NCBI GenBank assembly: GCA_964455375.1
Contig: CAYVXE010000095.1
Coordinates: 1 to 16,633 of the forward strand
Reading direction: 5' to 3'
DNA length: 16,633 bases
Source of the DNA: CAYVXE01 sp964455375
GTDB lineage: Bacteria > Zhuqueibacterota > Zhuqueibacteria > Oceanimicrobiales > Oceanimicrobiaceae
Under the pieces are notes generated by a model that saw only the letters and a list, made by a program, of their open reading frames with translations, was not told the origin of the DNA and made no database searches. Each line of letters opens with the position of its first letter. Within the stretch, counting starts at the first letter, position 1. Shown piece after piece: positions 1-7,262 of the stretch. Both the position numbers and the translations under genes were made by a program.

Positions 1-1
1 G

Positions 2-1618
2 TGGGGACTGCTTTACCCGCGCGGCGTCCCCGTTGGGCTGGTGTGGGCGGATGGACTCGTCTGGGGAGGCATGGTAGCAGACGGACGGGAGCCAATCATC
101 CGGGTTGGCGGAACTAACTGGGCATCAGGTCTGCAACCCGGTGCGTTTACGGACATAGGACAGGCGGAGGATCCGGCAGATCCACAAGTGAACCACGTCT
201 GGCGTTACCGTCCGGACTGGCAAACCGCCAACCTGACCGATGAAGCCCGCGACCTCCTCTCCTTCAGACCCGATACGGACAGCCTCAACTTTCAGTTTCC
301 GCCCGAAGAGTTGCAACGGTTCGCCGACTCTTTGCGAACAGCCTACGCGCAGGACCTGGCCACCTGGCCCTGGCAAAAAGGCGCGCCGTTCTACGACGAC
401 AATCGCAACGGTGTGATGGATGCCGGGGAGCAACCTGGACTTTTGGATGCCGACCAGATCGTCTGGCTGGTGGCCAACGATCTCGATTCCACAAAAACGC
501 TGGCGTTACACGGCTCGCCGCCCATCGGCATCGAATTGCAGATTACACTCTGGGCCTATCGGGACGACCCTAATCTCGAAAACACTATCCTTCGGCGCAA
601 CCGCATCATTTACCGCGGCACAGATACCACACCACGTGGCGCACACATCGACAGTATGGGCTTCAGCGTTTACAGTGAAGAGGATTTAGGTACTTTCTCG
701 GATGACATGCTGGCCACAGACACCACGCTGCAGATGGTTTACACATACAATTCAGTCACACAGGACCCGGCATACACCACCTATCTTTCTTCGGTGCCAG
801 CCGTGTGCTACCAGCTTTTGCAGGGGCCGCTGGTAAAAAGCTCTGCCCCGGACAATTCCGGCACGTTTGATTTTCAGCAAAAACCCGGTTACCGCAATCT
901 CCCCATGACCGGCAGCTTGCTCAACAAGGCTGGAGACAGCATCAGTAATCCGTCAAATGGTCCCGGCTACCACGGGACCTTAATGTATTATAACATAATC
1001 AATGGATTTCTACCCCGGCCCTGGTACATTGCCGATCCGATTTTCGATCCGGTGACGCAAAAGCCCACAACGTTCATGTACACAGGGGATCCCATTGCTC
1101 AGACCGGTTGGCTTGATTCTTGGGGAAGCAATGCGCAATCCGACATGACCACGTCCGGCTTTAACCTGGCGCTGGGCGACACGCAGGAAGTAATATTTGC
1201 GGTCACCGCCGGACTGGGCGCCAACCGGCTGGCCAGCATTCAGGTGATGAATTTTTTCGCCCGCAAGGTGCGGGAATATGTGAGCTACGGCTACCAGCCG
1301 ATGAAAGTTGAGCAAAACATGTACGAAACTCCATTGCCGGAAACGTTTCACTTGTTGCAGAATTATCCCAATCCGTTCAATCCGGCCACGACCATTCGCT
1401 ACGAGCTGCCGGTATCCAGAAAGGTAACCCTGAGCATTTACAATCTTCTCGGGCAAAAAATTCGTACGTTGGTTAACCGAACCCAGGAGGCGGGCAGTTA
1501 CTCGGTTGTTTGGGACGGCACGAACAATGAAGGCAAACGGGTTCCCAGCGGTATTTACGTGTACCGCCTCGACAGCGGTATTTTTCGGGAGAGCAGAAAG
1601 ATGGTTTTGGTGAGATAA
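2..1618 (+). CDS. T9SS type A sorting domain-containing secreted protein (5' end outside window)
   Basis: The reading frame is open back to base 2, so the GTG at 41 is probably internal and the true start lies upstream of the window. The N-terminal portion (WGLLYPRG, then a Gly/Trp-rich stretch) resembles large secreted proteins of unknown function found in several copies in Calditrichota/KSB1-type genomes. I recognise no enzymatic motif. Counting from base 41, residues 119-130 form a D-x-N-x-N-G-x-x-D-x-G-E loop that looks like a calcium site. Residues 436-525 are a T9SS type A sorting domain: QNYPNPFNPATTIRYELP, then YNLLGQKIRTL, a WDGTNNEG turn, SGIYVYRL, and the terminal basic RKMVLVR. 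Established for the family: this domain directs outer-membrane translocation and surface attachment or release. The gene looks clearly richer in G+C than its neighbours. The product is presumably extracellular, and its substrate is unknown. Confidence 0.85.
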   Translation, partial: WGLLYPRGVPVGLVWADGLVWGGMVADGREPIIRVGGTNWASGLQPGAFTDIGQAEDPADPQVNHVWRYRPDWQTANLTDEARDLLSFRPDTDSLNFQFPPEELQRFADSLRTAYAQDLATWPWQKGAPFYDDNRNGVMDAGEQPGLLDADQIVWLVANDLDSTKTLALHGSPPIGIELQITLWAYRDDPNLENTILRRNRIIYRGTDTTPRGAHIDSMGFSVYSEEDLGTFSDDMLATDTTLQMVYTYNSVTQDPAYTTYLSSVPAVCYQLLQGPLVKSSAPDNSGTFDFQQKPGYRNLPMTGSLLNKAGDSISNPSNGPGYHGTLMYYNIINGFLPRPWYIADPIFDPVTQKPTTFMYTGDPIAQTGWLDSWGSNAQSDMTTSGFNLALGDTQEVIFAVTAGLGANRLASIQVMNFFARKVREYVSYGYQPMKVEQNMYETPLPETFHLLQNYPNPFNPATTIRYELPVSRKVTLSIYNLLGQKIRTLVNRTQEAGSYSVVWDGTNNEGKRVPSGIYVYRLDSGIFRESRKMVLVR

Positions 1619-1622
1619 ACTC

Positions 1623-1655
1623 AAAAACCGACTTTCTTGAAGAAAGTCGGTTTTT
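1623..1655. terminator. Bidirectional intrinsic terminator between convergent genes
   Basis: A perfect 15-bp inverted repeat (1623-1637 with 1641-1655) has a 3-base TGA loop. The stem begins with five A and ends with five T, so it works as a hairpin plus U-tract on either strand. It sits 4 bp after the stop of the plus-strand T9SS gene and 4 bp after the stop of the minus-strand hydrolase. It probably ends both transcripts. Confidence 0.9.
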
Positions 1656-1659
1656 AAAG

Positions 1660-2556
1660 TTACGTTTTAAACGCATTTGCCACCTCGAACGCCTTTTGTA
1701 AAAACGTCTCAACCACAGGCCAGAATTCCGGATGCAGATGACAATCCGAGTGTCCCTTTCCCGCTTGCACCCACAGACGGGTTGTACGCGAATTAGCGGC
1801 ACGCTCAAGCTTCCTCCCCTGCTCAACCGGAACAACCACATCCTGTTCACCGTGAATCAACAGAATTTTCGCAGAGGTATGTTGAATATTATTCACCGGA
1901 GCAATTTGTTCAAACGTCGCGCCAATTCTCCATTCCACATATTTAAACACCAGCCAACCCAACAAGAAATAAGGCAGGCGCCATTTTCGAAAAGCGGCGC
2001 GTAAAATATCCGCCGGACTGGCAAAAGCACCAACCGTCACGACCCCACGAATCCGATGATCATGCGCAGCGGCATAAATTGCCGCAGCGCCGCCAATGGA
2101 CAACCCGACAACGCCAACGCTGCCGGAAGCCACTGAAGATTTCCGAACAACAAAATCTACCGCAGACCGGATATCTTCAGCAAATTTTAATATGGACGAA
2201 AACCTGTCTTTATCGCTGCTGCCGTGATTGCGGGAATCGAACGCCAGCAGGTTGAACCCTTTCGGATGTAACTCCTGAATATAGAGCAAAACCCGCTCAA
2301 CATTTCGCCCCCAACCATGCACCAAAATCAACGTCGGCAAAGATGTCTTCGATTTGTTTTCAGAGGGAATCCACCAGCCATACAATTGACGGTTATTTTT
2401 TGTGGGAAACCGCACTTCCTGAAATGGAACATCAAACCGAGCAGGTGTTTTCAGGTGCGGCCGTTTTGTGTTTCTGAAACCGAATGTCACAATGAAAAGA
2501 AAGAATGCGGTAAAAATCGCACAACCAACGAGAAGAGAATAAACGAGAATTATCAT
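1660..2556 (-). CDS. Membrane-anchored alpha/beta hydrolase (serine hydrolase)
   Basis: This is a 298-residue protein. Residues 1-26 form one hydrophobic segment, probably an N-terminal membrane anchor or uncleaved signal. The catalytic fold follows: an HGWG oxyanion-type motif (His80-Gly83), DSRNHGSSD (107-115), the nucleophile elbow G-L-S-I-G-G with Ser153, the acid Asp239 in HGEQDVVVP, and the base His269 in GKGHSDCH. All three triad residues are in the expected order and spacing. The layout resembles the BEM46/FrsA-like group of alpha/beta hydrolases, often annotated as lysophospholipase- or esterase-like. The substrate cannot be deduced. Its ATG overlaps the stop of the upstream iron-sulfur gene by 4 bp (ATGA), so the two are probably translationally coupled. 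There is no convincing separate ribosome binding site. Confidence 0.88.
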   Translation of the reverse strand: MIILVYSLLVGCAIFTAFFLFIVTFGFRNTKRPHLKTPARFDVPFQEVRFPTKNNRQLYGWWIPSENKSKTSLPTLILVHGWGRNVERVLLYIQELHPKGFNLLAFDSRNHGSSDKDRFSSILKFAEDIRSAVDFVVRKSSVASGSVGVVGLSIGGAAAIYAAAHDHRIRGVVTVGAFASPADILRAAFRKWRLPYFLLGWLVFKYVEWRIGATFEQIAPVNNIQHTSAKILLIHGEQDVVVPVEQGRKLERAANSRTTRLWVQAGKGHSDCHLHPEFWPVVETFLQKAFEVANAFKT

Positions 2557-2987
2557 CCCTGAAAATCGATCTCCTTATGCGCCCCGTCACAGAACGGTTT
2601 ATTTTTAGACGCACCACATCGACACAGCGCCGCTTTTGTACCGGTCTCTAACGTCTGCGAGTCGCTATCCAAAAGAACAAAATTTCCCTTCACGATGAAG
2701 GGGCCATTTTTCAACATACTGATTTCAACTGAGTCAGACTTTTGCTGTGGTAAATCTTGTGGCTTCTCTACATCGTTCCATGTATAGGATAGTGCCTGCG
2801 ACGGACATTTGTCAATGACGTCCATAATTTCTTTGGCAGAAGCTGCATCCACATTAATCCATGGCCTGCTTTCCGGGTTAAACACACCGGCATGCCCTTT
2901 CACACAATTTTCAGAATGAATACAAATATCTGGTTTCCAGTAAATGGTCAGCGTGTCTTTTTTGTACGTTTTTACTTTACCCGCCAC
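2553..2987 (-). CDS. Fer4_19 plus CDGSH iron-sulfur domain protein
   Basis: This is a 144-residue protein with two Fe-S modules. Residues 14-70 match the Fer4_19 (YjdI-like) mono-cluster domain: C-x-H-x-x-x-C at 22-28, the RPWI core (41-44), and KCPSQAL with Cys61. Residues 90-143 are a CDGSH domain in which C122-x-C124, S127, P131, C133-D-G-A-H137 give the 3Cys-1His 2Fe-2S ligand set. Known members are small soluble redox or cluster-handling proteins of uncertain role. The start is GTG at 2987-2985: AGGAG lies exactly 5 bases upstream, while the nearby ATG (2989-2987) is out of frame. It is the first gene of a two-gene unit with the hydrolase (4-bp overlap) and is separated from pepA by 218 bp containing a possible promoter. 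Confidence 0.9.
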   Translation of the reverse strand: MAGKVKTYKKDTLTIYWKPDICIHSENCVKGHAGVFNPESRPWINVDAASAKEIMDVIDKCPSQALSYTWNDVEKPQDLPQQKSDSVEISMLKNGPFIVKGNFVLLDSDSQTLETGTKAALCRCGASKNKPFCDGAHKEIDFQG

Positions 2988-2992
2988 ATTAA

Positions 2993-2997
2993 CTCCT
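2993..2997 (-). promoter_or_regulatory. Ribosome binding site deciding a GTG start
   Basis: AGGAG on the minus strand lies 5 bases before the GTG of the Fer4_19-CDGSH gene. It is among the strongest Shine-Dalgarno sequences in the window and supports GTG over the overlapping out-of-frame ATG. Confidence 0.7.
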
Positions 2998-3099
2998 GTT
3001 TTTGTAGTGATTGAACGAAAACGTCAATTTTATCCGGGCGGTTGCCGGATTCCAAACCCGCTGTTCAGGGTGAGGAATCTGGAGCGCTAACAGTTATCT

Positions 3100-3126
3100 A
3101 TTATAAAAACAGTTTCTTAGAATCAA
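3100..3126 (-). promoter_or_regulatory. Possible sigma-70-like promoter for the iron-sulfur/hydrolase unit
   Basis: A perfect TATAAT (minus strand, 3105-3100) is preceded by TTGATT (3126-3121) with a 15-bp gap, or by TTTGAT with 16 bp. This predicts a leader of about 100 nt before the GTG start. The spacing is slightly short, and sigma preferences of this lineage are unknown, so this is a prediction only. Confidence 0.4.
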
Positions 3127-3142
3127 ACACATGGGCGTCGCC

Positions 3143-3178
3143 AGATTTCTCCCCGGCGTCGGCCGGGTCGAAATGACA
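3143..3178. repeat. Interspersed palindromic repeat element, copy 1
   Basis: The element has AGATTTCTCC at the left, a central CCCGGC-GTCG-GCCGGG hairpin (3152-3157 with 3162-3167), and GGGTCGAAATGACA at the right. It lies between pepA and the iron-sulfur gene. The flanking words GATTTCTCC and GGTCGAAATGACA are typical of high-copy intergenic repeats in some bacterial genomes (from memory). A partial second copy in opposite orientation is at 13364-13389. Confidence 0.6.
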
Positions 3179-3205
3179 GAACGCGGGTTTTCGGTCAATC
3201 AGTAA

Positions 3206-4717
3206 CTAATTCACTTTAGCCAGTAAATATTCCACCAAAAGACGAACGCCAACGCCGGTTCCGCCTTTAGGTAAATAATCGGTTTTTTCTTCGTTCCAGG
3301 CCGTGCCGGCGATATCGATATGTGCCCAGGAAAAATCCTTTGTAAAGGTACCGAGAAACGCAGCGGCCGTAATGGCGCCGCCCCAACGTCCGCCTGAATT
3401 TTTGATATCTGCATAATCGCTTTTGATATCTTCGTAATAGTCATCCCAAAGTGGTAATTGCCAGACACGGTCGCCGGAAACTTCACCGGCAGCTTTCACG
3501 TCATCCATTAACGGCTGATCATTGCCCATCATTCCAGACACCCGGTGCCCGAAAGCGACCACACATGCACCGGTCAGGGTAGCCAGATCGATGACGACCT
3601 GCGGTTTAAATTTTTTCGCGTACGCAAGAGCGTCGGCGAGAATGAGACGACCTTCCGCGTCCGTATTAACGACTTCGATGGTTGTTCCTGAACTTGCTGT
3701 CAAGATATCACCCGGCTTCATCGAGGAACCGCTGGGCAGATTTTCAACCGTCGGGATAATTCCCACGACATGTACAGGCAGCTTTATTTGTGCAACCGCT
3801 TTCATCGCCCCCAACACCGCCGCCGCGCCGGACATATCGAATTTCATCTCCTCCATACTTGCCGCCGGCTTCAGGGAGATACCGCCACTGTCAAATGTGA
3901 CGCCCTTACCTACGAAAACAATAGGTTTCCCGGTCGTCTTGATTTTTTCCGGTCTATGTTCAAGAACGATTACTTTAGGCGGCTGCTTACTTCCCTGGGC
4001 AACTCCCAACAGCGCCCCCATCTTCAGTTTGGAAATATCCGGCTTTTCGAGTACCTTGCATTTCAAACCCAACTCTTTGCATACTTTTTTAGAAATATTT
4101 GCCAGCCGTGTAGGCGTCAACCAGTTACCCGGATGGTTTTGTAAATCCCTGGTAAAATTGACCGCTTCGGCAATGATTTTACTTTGCTGCGCGGTCTTCC
4201 GCAAATCTTTTTCCGGCAATTCAGATGGTACAAAAATCGTTACTTCCCGTAAATTTACCGATTTTTTTTTATTTATGTATTTCTCATACGCGTAAGTTCC
4301 AATCGAAATGCCTTCCACGATTGATTTTACCACGTCCGTTGCAGACGCCTTTTCCGTTAGAAATGACTCAAGGCCGACGGAAATCTCATCCAGGTTTTTA
4401 GCAGTCACCTGTTTAGCGCCCGCACCGATGGTTTGCTTTAGCTGCAACAAAGAAAAGTCATCCAAAGACCCCAATCCCAACAATAAAAGTCGTTGCGCCT
4501 TTAATTGGCCGTTGGTGTACAGAAGAAGGCTCTCGCCTTTTTTACCACAAAAGTCCTTTGAATCGAAGTAAGGTTGACAAAAGCCGGTCACGTTTTCATT
4601 CTTTCTAAGATTGAGACCATGCGCATTCTCAAAACATCCCAAAATTAAAACAGAACATTTGGCAACATCAAGACCCGTCTTTTTTACTTTAATATTCATA
4701 ATTCGCCCTGGCTTCAT
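3206..4717 (-). CDS. pepA: Leucyl aminopeptidase (M17 family cytosol aminopeptidase)
   Basis: This enzyme removes N-terminal amino acids from peptides in the cytoplasm using two divalent metal ions, in a hexameric assembly (family knowledge). At 503 residues it has the family's usual length. Residues 1 to about 150 form the M17 N-terminal domain and about 170-503 the catalytic domain. Expected metal ligands are present: Lys271 and Asp276 in GKGVTFDSGG, Asp294 in MKFDMSG, and Asp353 and Glu355 in the signature NTDAEGRL. The catalytic Lys283 (ISLKP) and Arg357 are also intact. Two starts are possible. The ATG at 4717 has no Shine-Dalgarno. The second ATG at 4699 (MNIKVKK) has AGGG about 8 bases upstream and may be the true start. 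The gene follows the eIF-2B-like gene by 85 bp and could be co-transcribed with it. Confidence 0.95.
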   Translation of the reverse strand: MKPGRIMNIKVKKTGLDVAKCSVLILGCFENAHGLNLRKNENVTGFCQPYFDSKDFCGKKGESLLLYTNGQLKAQRLLLLGLGSLDDFSLLQLKQTIGAGAKQVTAKNLDEISVGLESFLTEKASATDVVKSIVEGISIGTYAYEKYINKKKSVNLREVTIFVPSELPEKDLRKTAQQSKIIAEAVNFTRDLQNHPGNWLTPTRLANISKKVCKELGLKCKVLEKPDISKLKMGALLGVAQGSKQPPKVIVLEHRPEKIKTTGKPIVFVGKGVTFDSGGISLKPAASMEEMKFDMSGAAAVLGAMKAVAQIKLPVHVVGIIPTVENLPSGSSMKPGDILTASSGTTIEVVNTDAEGRLILADALAYAKKFKPQVVIDLATLTGACVVAFGHRVSGMMGNDQPLMDDVKAAGEVSGDRVWQLPLWDDYYEDIKSDYADIKNSGGRWGGAITAAAFLGTFTKDFSWAHIDIAGTAWNEEKTDYLPKGGTGVGVRLLVEYLLAKVN

Positions 4718-4802
4718 TAAAAATTTATTTCTTGATTAAGCCACAATGGCTTTGCTAAAAATGAGAGCGTTTAAAAAGTAGTCACGTAATACGGATAAAG
4801 GA

Positions 4803-5723
4803 CTATTTCAATTGTTCGCGTAATTTAGGACTTACTTTCTGTGAACGTATCCGGCCGCCGATTTCAGAGGGCGTCAAAATACCTTCTTCCGAAATAATAC
4901 CTGTAAATAAATCGAGCGGCACCGTATCGAAATAGTAATTTTGTACGGAGGTTTCCGCCGGCGCTGAATCCCAAACCTCATTTGGGTCCCGTGGGTGCTC
5001 TTTTTTCGGATTTAAATTTTGTGGGCTGAACTTACTCGACTCAGCTACGGCATAACAGGGTACAACAGATTCCCGGCAGAGTAAACAGATTCCTTTGGTA
5101 CCGATTTTGTTTACCAAGGTATTTTCAGAAACACTATCTGCCCCCAGCAGAACAATATCGGCGCGGTCAACGCCTTTGCTAACCGCTGCATCGATGAGAA
5201 AAATGGAATGAACACCGAGTTTGGCCAGTTCTTCCGCACAGACATGCCCTTCGCCAATGGGGCGGGACTCCGTCAATATAACCTGAAACGTTTTACCCGT
5301 TTCATATGCTTTTTTTAGTATTTCAAAGACAGTACTGCTGTTGCTATGTACCAGCACTTCCGAATCTTCAGCGATTAACGCAGCGCCGAATTCCGCCACT
5401 TTTGCTACCGCATTTTTAGCTACCTCTTCAAATCGTTTCGCTTCACCCGATATTTTTCGAGCTAACACCACACCATTTTTTGAAGTTTCATTTTCAATAG
5501 TTTCAAAAATAGCATTGAACAAATTAGTCAATTGCGCCATACCGGGCTGAGATTTTAATATCTCCGAACTAACGTGTTCCACATTGTGAATTAATTCCGT
5601 AATATCTGCCGAACTTTTCTCCTTGATCAAAGCATCCAGGCAGGCAATTGCTTTTCTGGCCACTAACCAGGCACCCGACTTTCGGTCCTGGGTGACATCC
5701 TGAAGTAATTCCTGATAATTCAT
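4803..5723 (-). CDS. eIF-2B alpha/beta/delta-family protein, ribose-1,5-bisphosphate isomerase-like
   Basis: This is a 306-residue protein with an all-helical N-terminal part (about 1-110) and a Rossmann-like C-terminal part typical of the eIF-2B/MtnA/R15P-isomerase superfamily. Visible motifs are LVHSNSSTV (124-132), TESRPIGEG (151-159), LLGADSV (192-198), NKIGT (205-209), AESSKF (227-232) and EEGILTPSEI (279-288). In the isomerases (MtnA, archaeal R15P isomerase) the catalytic pair is a Cys in THC-x and an Asp in GAD. Here the Asp is kept (Asp196) but the Cys position is Ser127. The protein could therefore be a non-isomerase relative, a regulator, or an enzyme of altered chemistry. It lies 70 bp downstream of nuoN on the same strand. 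The family call is firm and the function is not. Confidence 0.8.
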   Translation of the reverse strand: MNYQELLQDVTQDRKSGAWLVARKAIACLDALIKEKSSADITELIHNVEHVSSEILKSQPGMAQLTNLFNAIFETIENETSKNGVVLARKISGEAKRFEEVAKNAVAKVAEFGAALIAEDSEVLVHSNSSTVFEILKKAYETGKTFQVILTESRPIGEGHVCAEELAKLGVHSIFLIDAAVSKGVDRADIVLLGADSVSENTLVNKIGTKGICLLCRESVVPCYAVAESSKFSPQNLNPKKEHPRDPNEVWDSAPAETSVQNYYFDTVPLDLFTGIISEEGILTPSEIGGRIRSQKVSPKLREQLK

Positions 5724-5793
5724 GATGACCGACGACAGCCTTATGATAAATGATAAAAAATTATTTCGTGAAATCTATTTTCCAAGAAAAGCG

Positions 5794-7245
5794 CTATACC
5801 ATTGTATGGATAACATATTCAAACATCTTGATCCAATAGGAAGGGAAAATTCCCAGACCAAGTGTGCCAAGTGCGGCAATGATTAAACTGGAGGAAACAG
5901 CCGGAAGTTTTCCCGGCAATGCACGAGGTTTCTCAGATTCTTTCATAAACATGACGACGACCACGCCCAAATAATAGTAGACAGAAATCATCGAATTGAT
6001 GACGCCTAAAATCACCAGCGGAACATGACCCGATTTGACCGCCGCAGAAAACAGATAGAATTTACCGAAAAAACCCGACGTGGGCGGTAACCCTGCCAGA
6101 GAGAACATAAAAATGGCCATCAGGATAGCTATGAACGGCTTTCTAAATGCCAATCCATTAAAATCATCGATATCAAGATTCTCTTTTTCTTTTTTGCCCA
6201 GGAACGCAACGATGCCAAACGCGCCAATATTCATGAATGTGTACGAAAGCAAGTAAAAAATCACGCTCGCCTTGCCAACGCCATTCCAGGCAACCAGACC
6301 GATTAAGATATAGCCGGCATGTGCAATGGAAGAATAGGCCAGCATTCGTTTGATGTTTGTCTGAACAAGTGCCGCGATATTTCCGATGAACATGGTCAAA
6401 ACTGCAATGACCCACAAAATCGTCACCCAATCCGGAGATGTTCCATTTGTGGTGGAGAACAACACCCTGAGCATGGCCGCAAATCCGGCTGCTTTCGAGC
6501 CCGTGGACATGAATGCCGTAATCGGTGTTGGTGCGCCCTGGTAAACATCAGGCGCCCACATGTGAAACGGAAACATGGAAACTTTAAATCCCAACCCTAC
6601 AACTACCAGCAAGCCACCTAAAATTAACAAAGGATGATTGAGAACATTATTTGCACTGGTGAGCATTTGGGCGATCACTCTTAAATCCAGCGTACCGGTT
6701 GCCCCATACAAAAAAGCAATTCCATACAAAAGAAATCCACTGGCAAAAGCGCCTAATAGAAAATATTTGAAGGAGGCTTCCAAAGAGCGGACTTCATTTC
6801 GTTTTATTCCTGCCAAAACATACAGCGATATGGAAAGCGTTTCCAGGCCAAGAAATAGAATGAGTAAATTGGTGGTGGATGCCATGAGCACCATTCCCAC
6901 AGTGGCAAATAGGAGCACTGTGGAAAATTCAGCATAAAGCAGATACCCCATTTCATATTCATTTAATGAAAGAAGCAGACTCAAACCTGCGCCCACAAGA
7001 AAAATACAATTAAAGGTAATCGCAAAATTGTCCGCAGAAATCATCCCACCAAAAGTGACGGCGGATGTATTCCAGGCCTGAATGGTAAATAAACCGGCCA
7101 AAGCAAGACCCGCTAAAGCCAGTAGGATTTTCACTTGCCGGGAAATTTTTGGAAGAAACAGCCCCAACAGCAAGATAACAAACCCTGTTAGCGTTAGAAT
7201 AACCGCGGGTGCGACGACTAAAAAGTTAATGTCTTTCGGTATCAT
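5794..7245 (-). CDS. nuoN: NADH-quinone oxidoreductase subunit N
   Basis: This is one of three antiporter-like, proton-translocating membrane subunits of respiratory complex I. At 483 residues it has the usual length and about 14 hydrophobic segments. Conserved functional residues are visible: Glu135 in FLGLETLSISLY, Lys221 in GLGFKVSMFPFHMW followed by APDVYQGAPTP, and Lys251 in STGSKAAGFA. These correspond in context to the broken-helix lysines and the TM5 glutamate of E. coli NuoN. It is the last complex I gene of the operon, 17 bp after nuoM. No terminator is obvious in the 70 bp before the next gene. The upstream Shine-Dalgarno is weak. Confidence 0.96.
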   Translation of the reverse strand: MIPKDINFLVVAPAVILTLTGFVILLLGLFLPKISRQVKILLALAGLALAGLFTIQAWNTSAVTFGGMISADNFAITFNCIFLVGAGLSLLLSLNEYEMGYLLYAEFSTVLLFATVGMVLMASTTNLLILFLGLETLSISLYVLAGIKRNEVRSLEASFKYFLLGAFASGFLLYGIAFLYGATGTLDLRVIAQMLTSANNVLNHPLLILGGLLVVVGLGFKVSMFPFHMWAPDVYQGAPTPITAFMSTGSKAAGFAAMLRVLFSTTNGTSPDWVTILWVIAVLTMFIGNIAALVQTNIKRMLAYSSIAHAGYILIGLVAWNGVGKASVIFYLLSYTFMNIGAFGIVAFLGKKEKENLDIDDFNGLAFRKPFIAILMAIFMFSLAGLPPTSGFFGKFYLFSAAVKSGHVPLVILGVINSMISVYYYLGVVVVMFMKESEKPRALPGKLPAVSSSLIIAALGTLGLGIFPSYWIKMFEYVIHTMV

Positions 7246-7262
7246 ACAATGTCTTAATAAGA

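Noticed and set aside
1010..1624. A 204-codon open frame on the minus strand within the first T9SS gene
   Set aside because: It overlaps the well-supported sorting domain, runs into the terminator stem and has no recognisable domain.
3522..4295. A 257-codon open frame on the plus strand opposite pepA
   Set aside because: It is fully antisense to a conserved peptidase with intact motifs, and its translation shows no recognisable domain. It is a by-product of pepA codon composition.
4738..4752. Hairpin AAGCCA/TGGCTT upstream of pepA as a terminator or leader regulator
   Set aside because: The stem is only 6 bp with a 3-base loop, and there is no U-tract after it on the transcribed strand.
4803..5723. 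Assignment as methylthioribose-1-phosphate isomerase (mtnA)
   Set aside because: The catalytic Cys motif is replaced by Ser, the protein is shorter than typical MtnA, and no other methionine-salvage gene is nearby.
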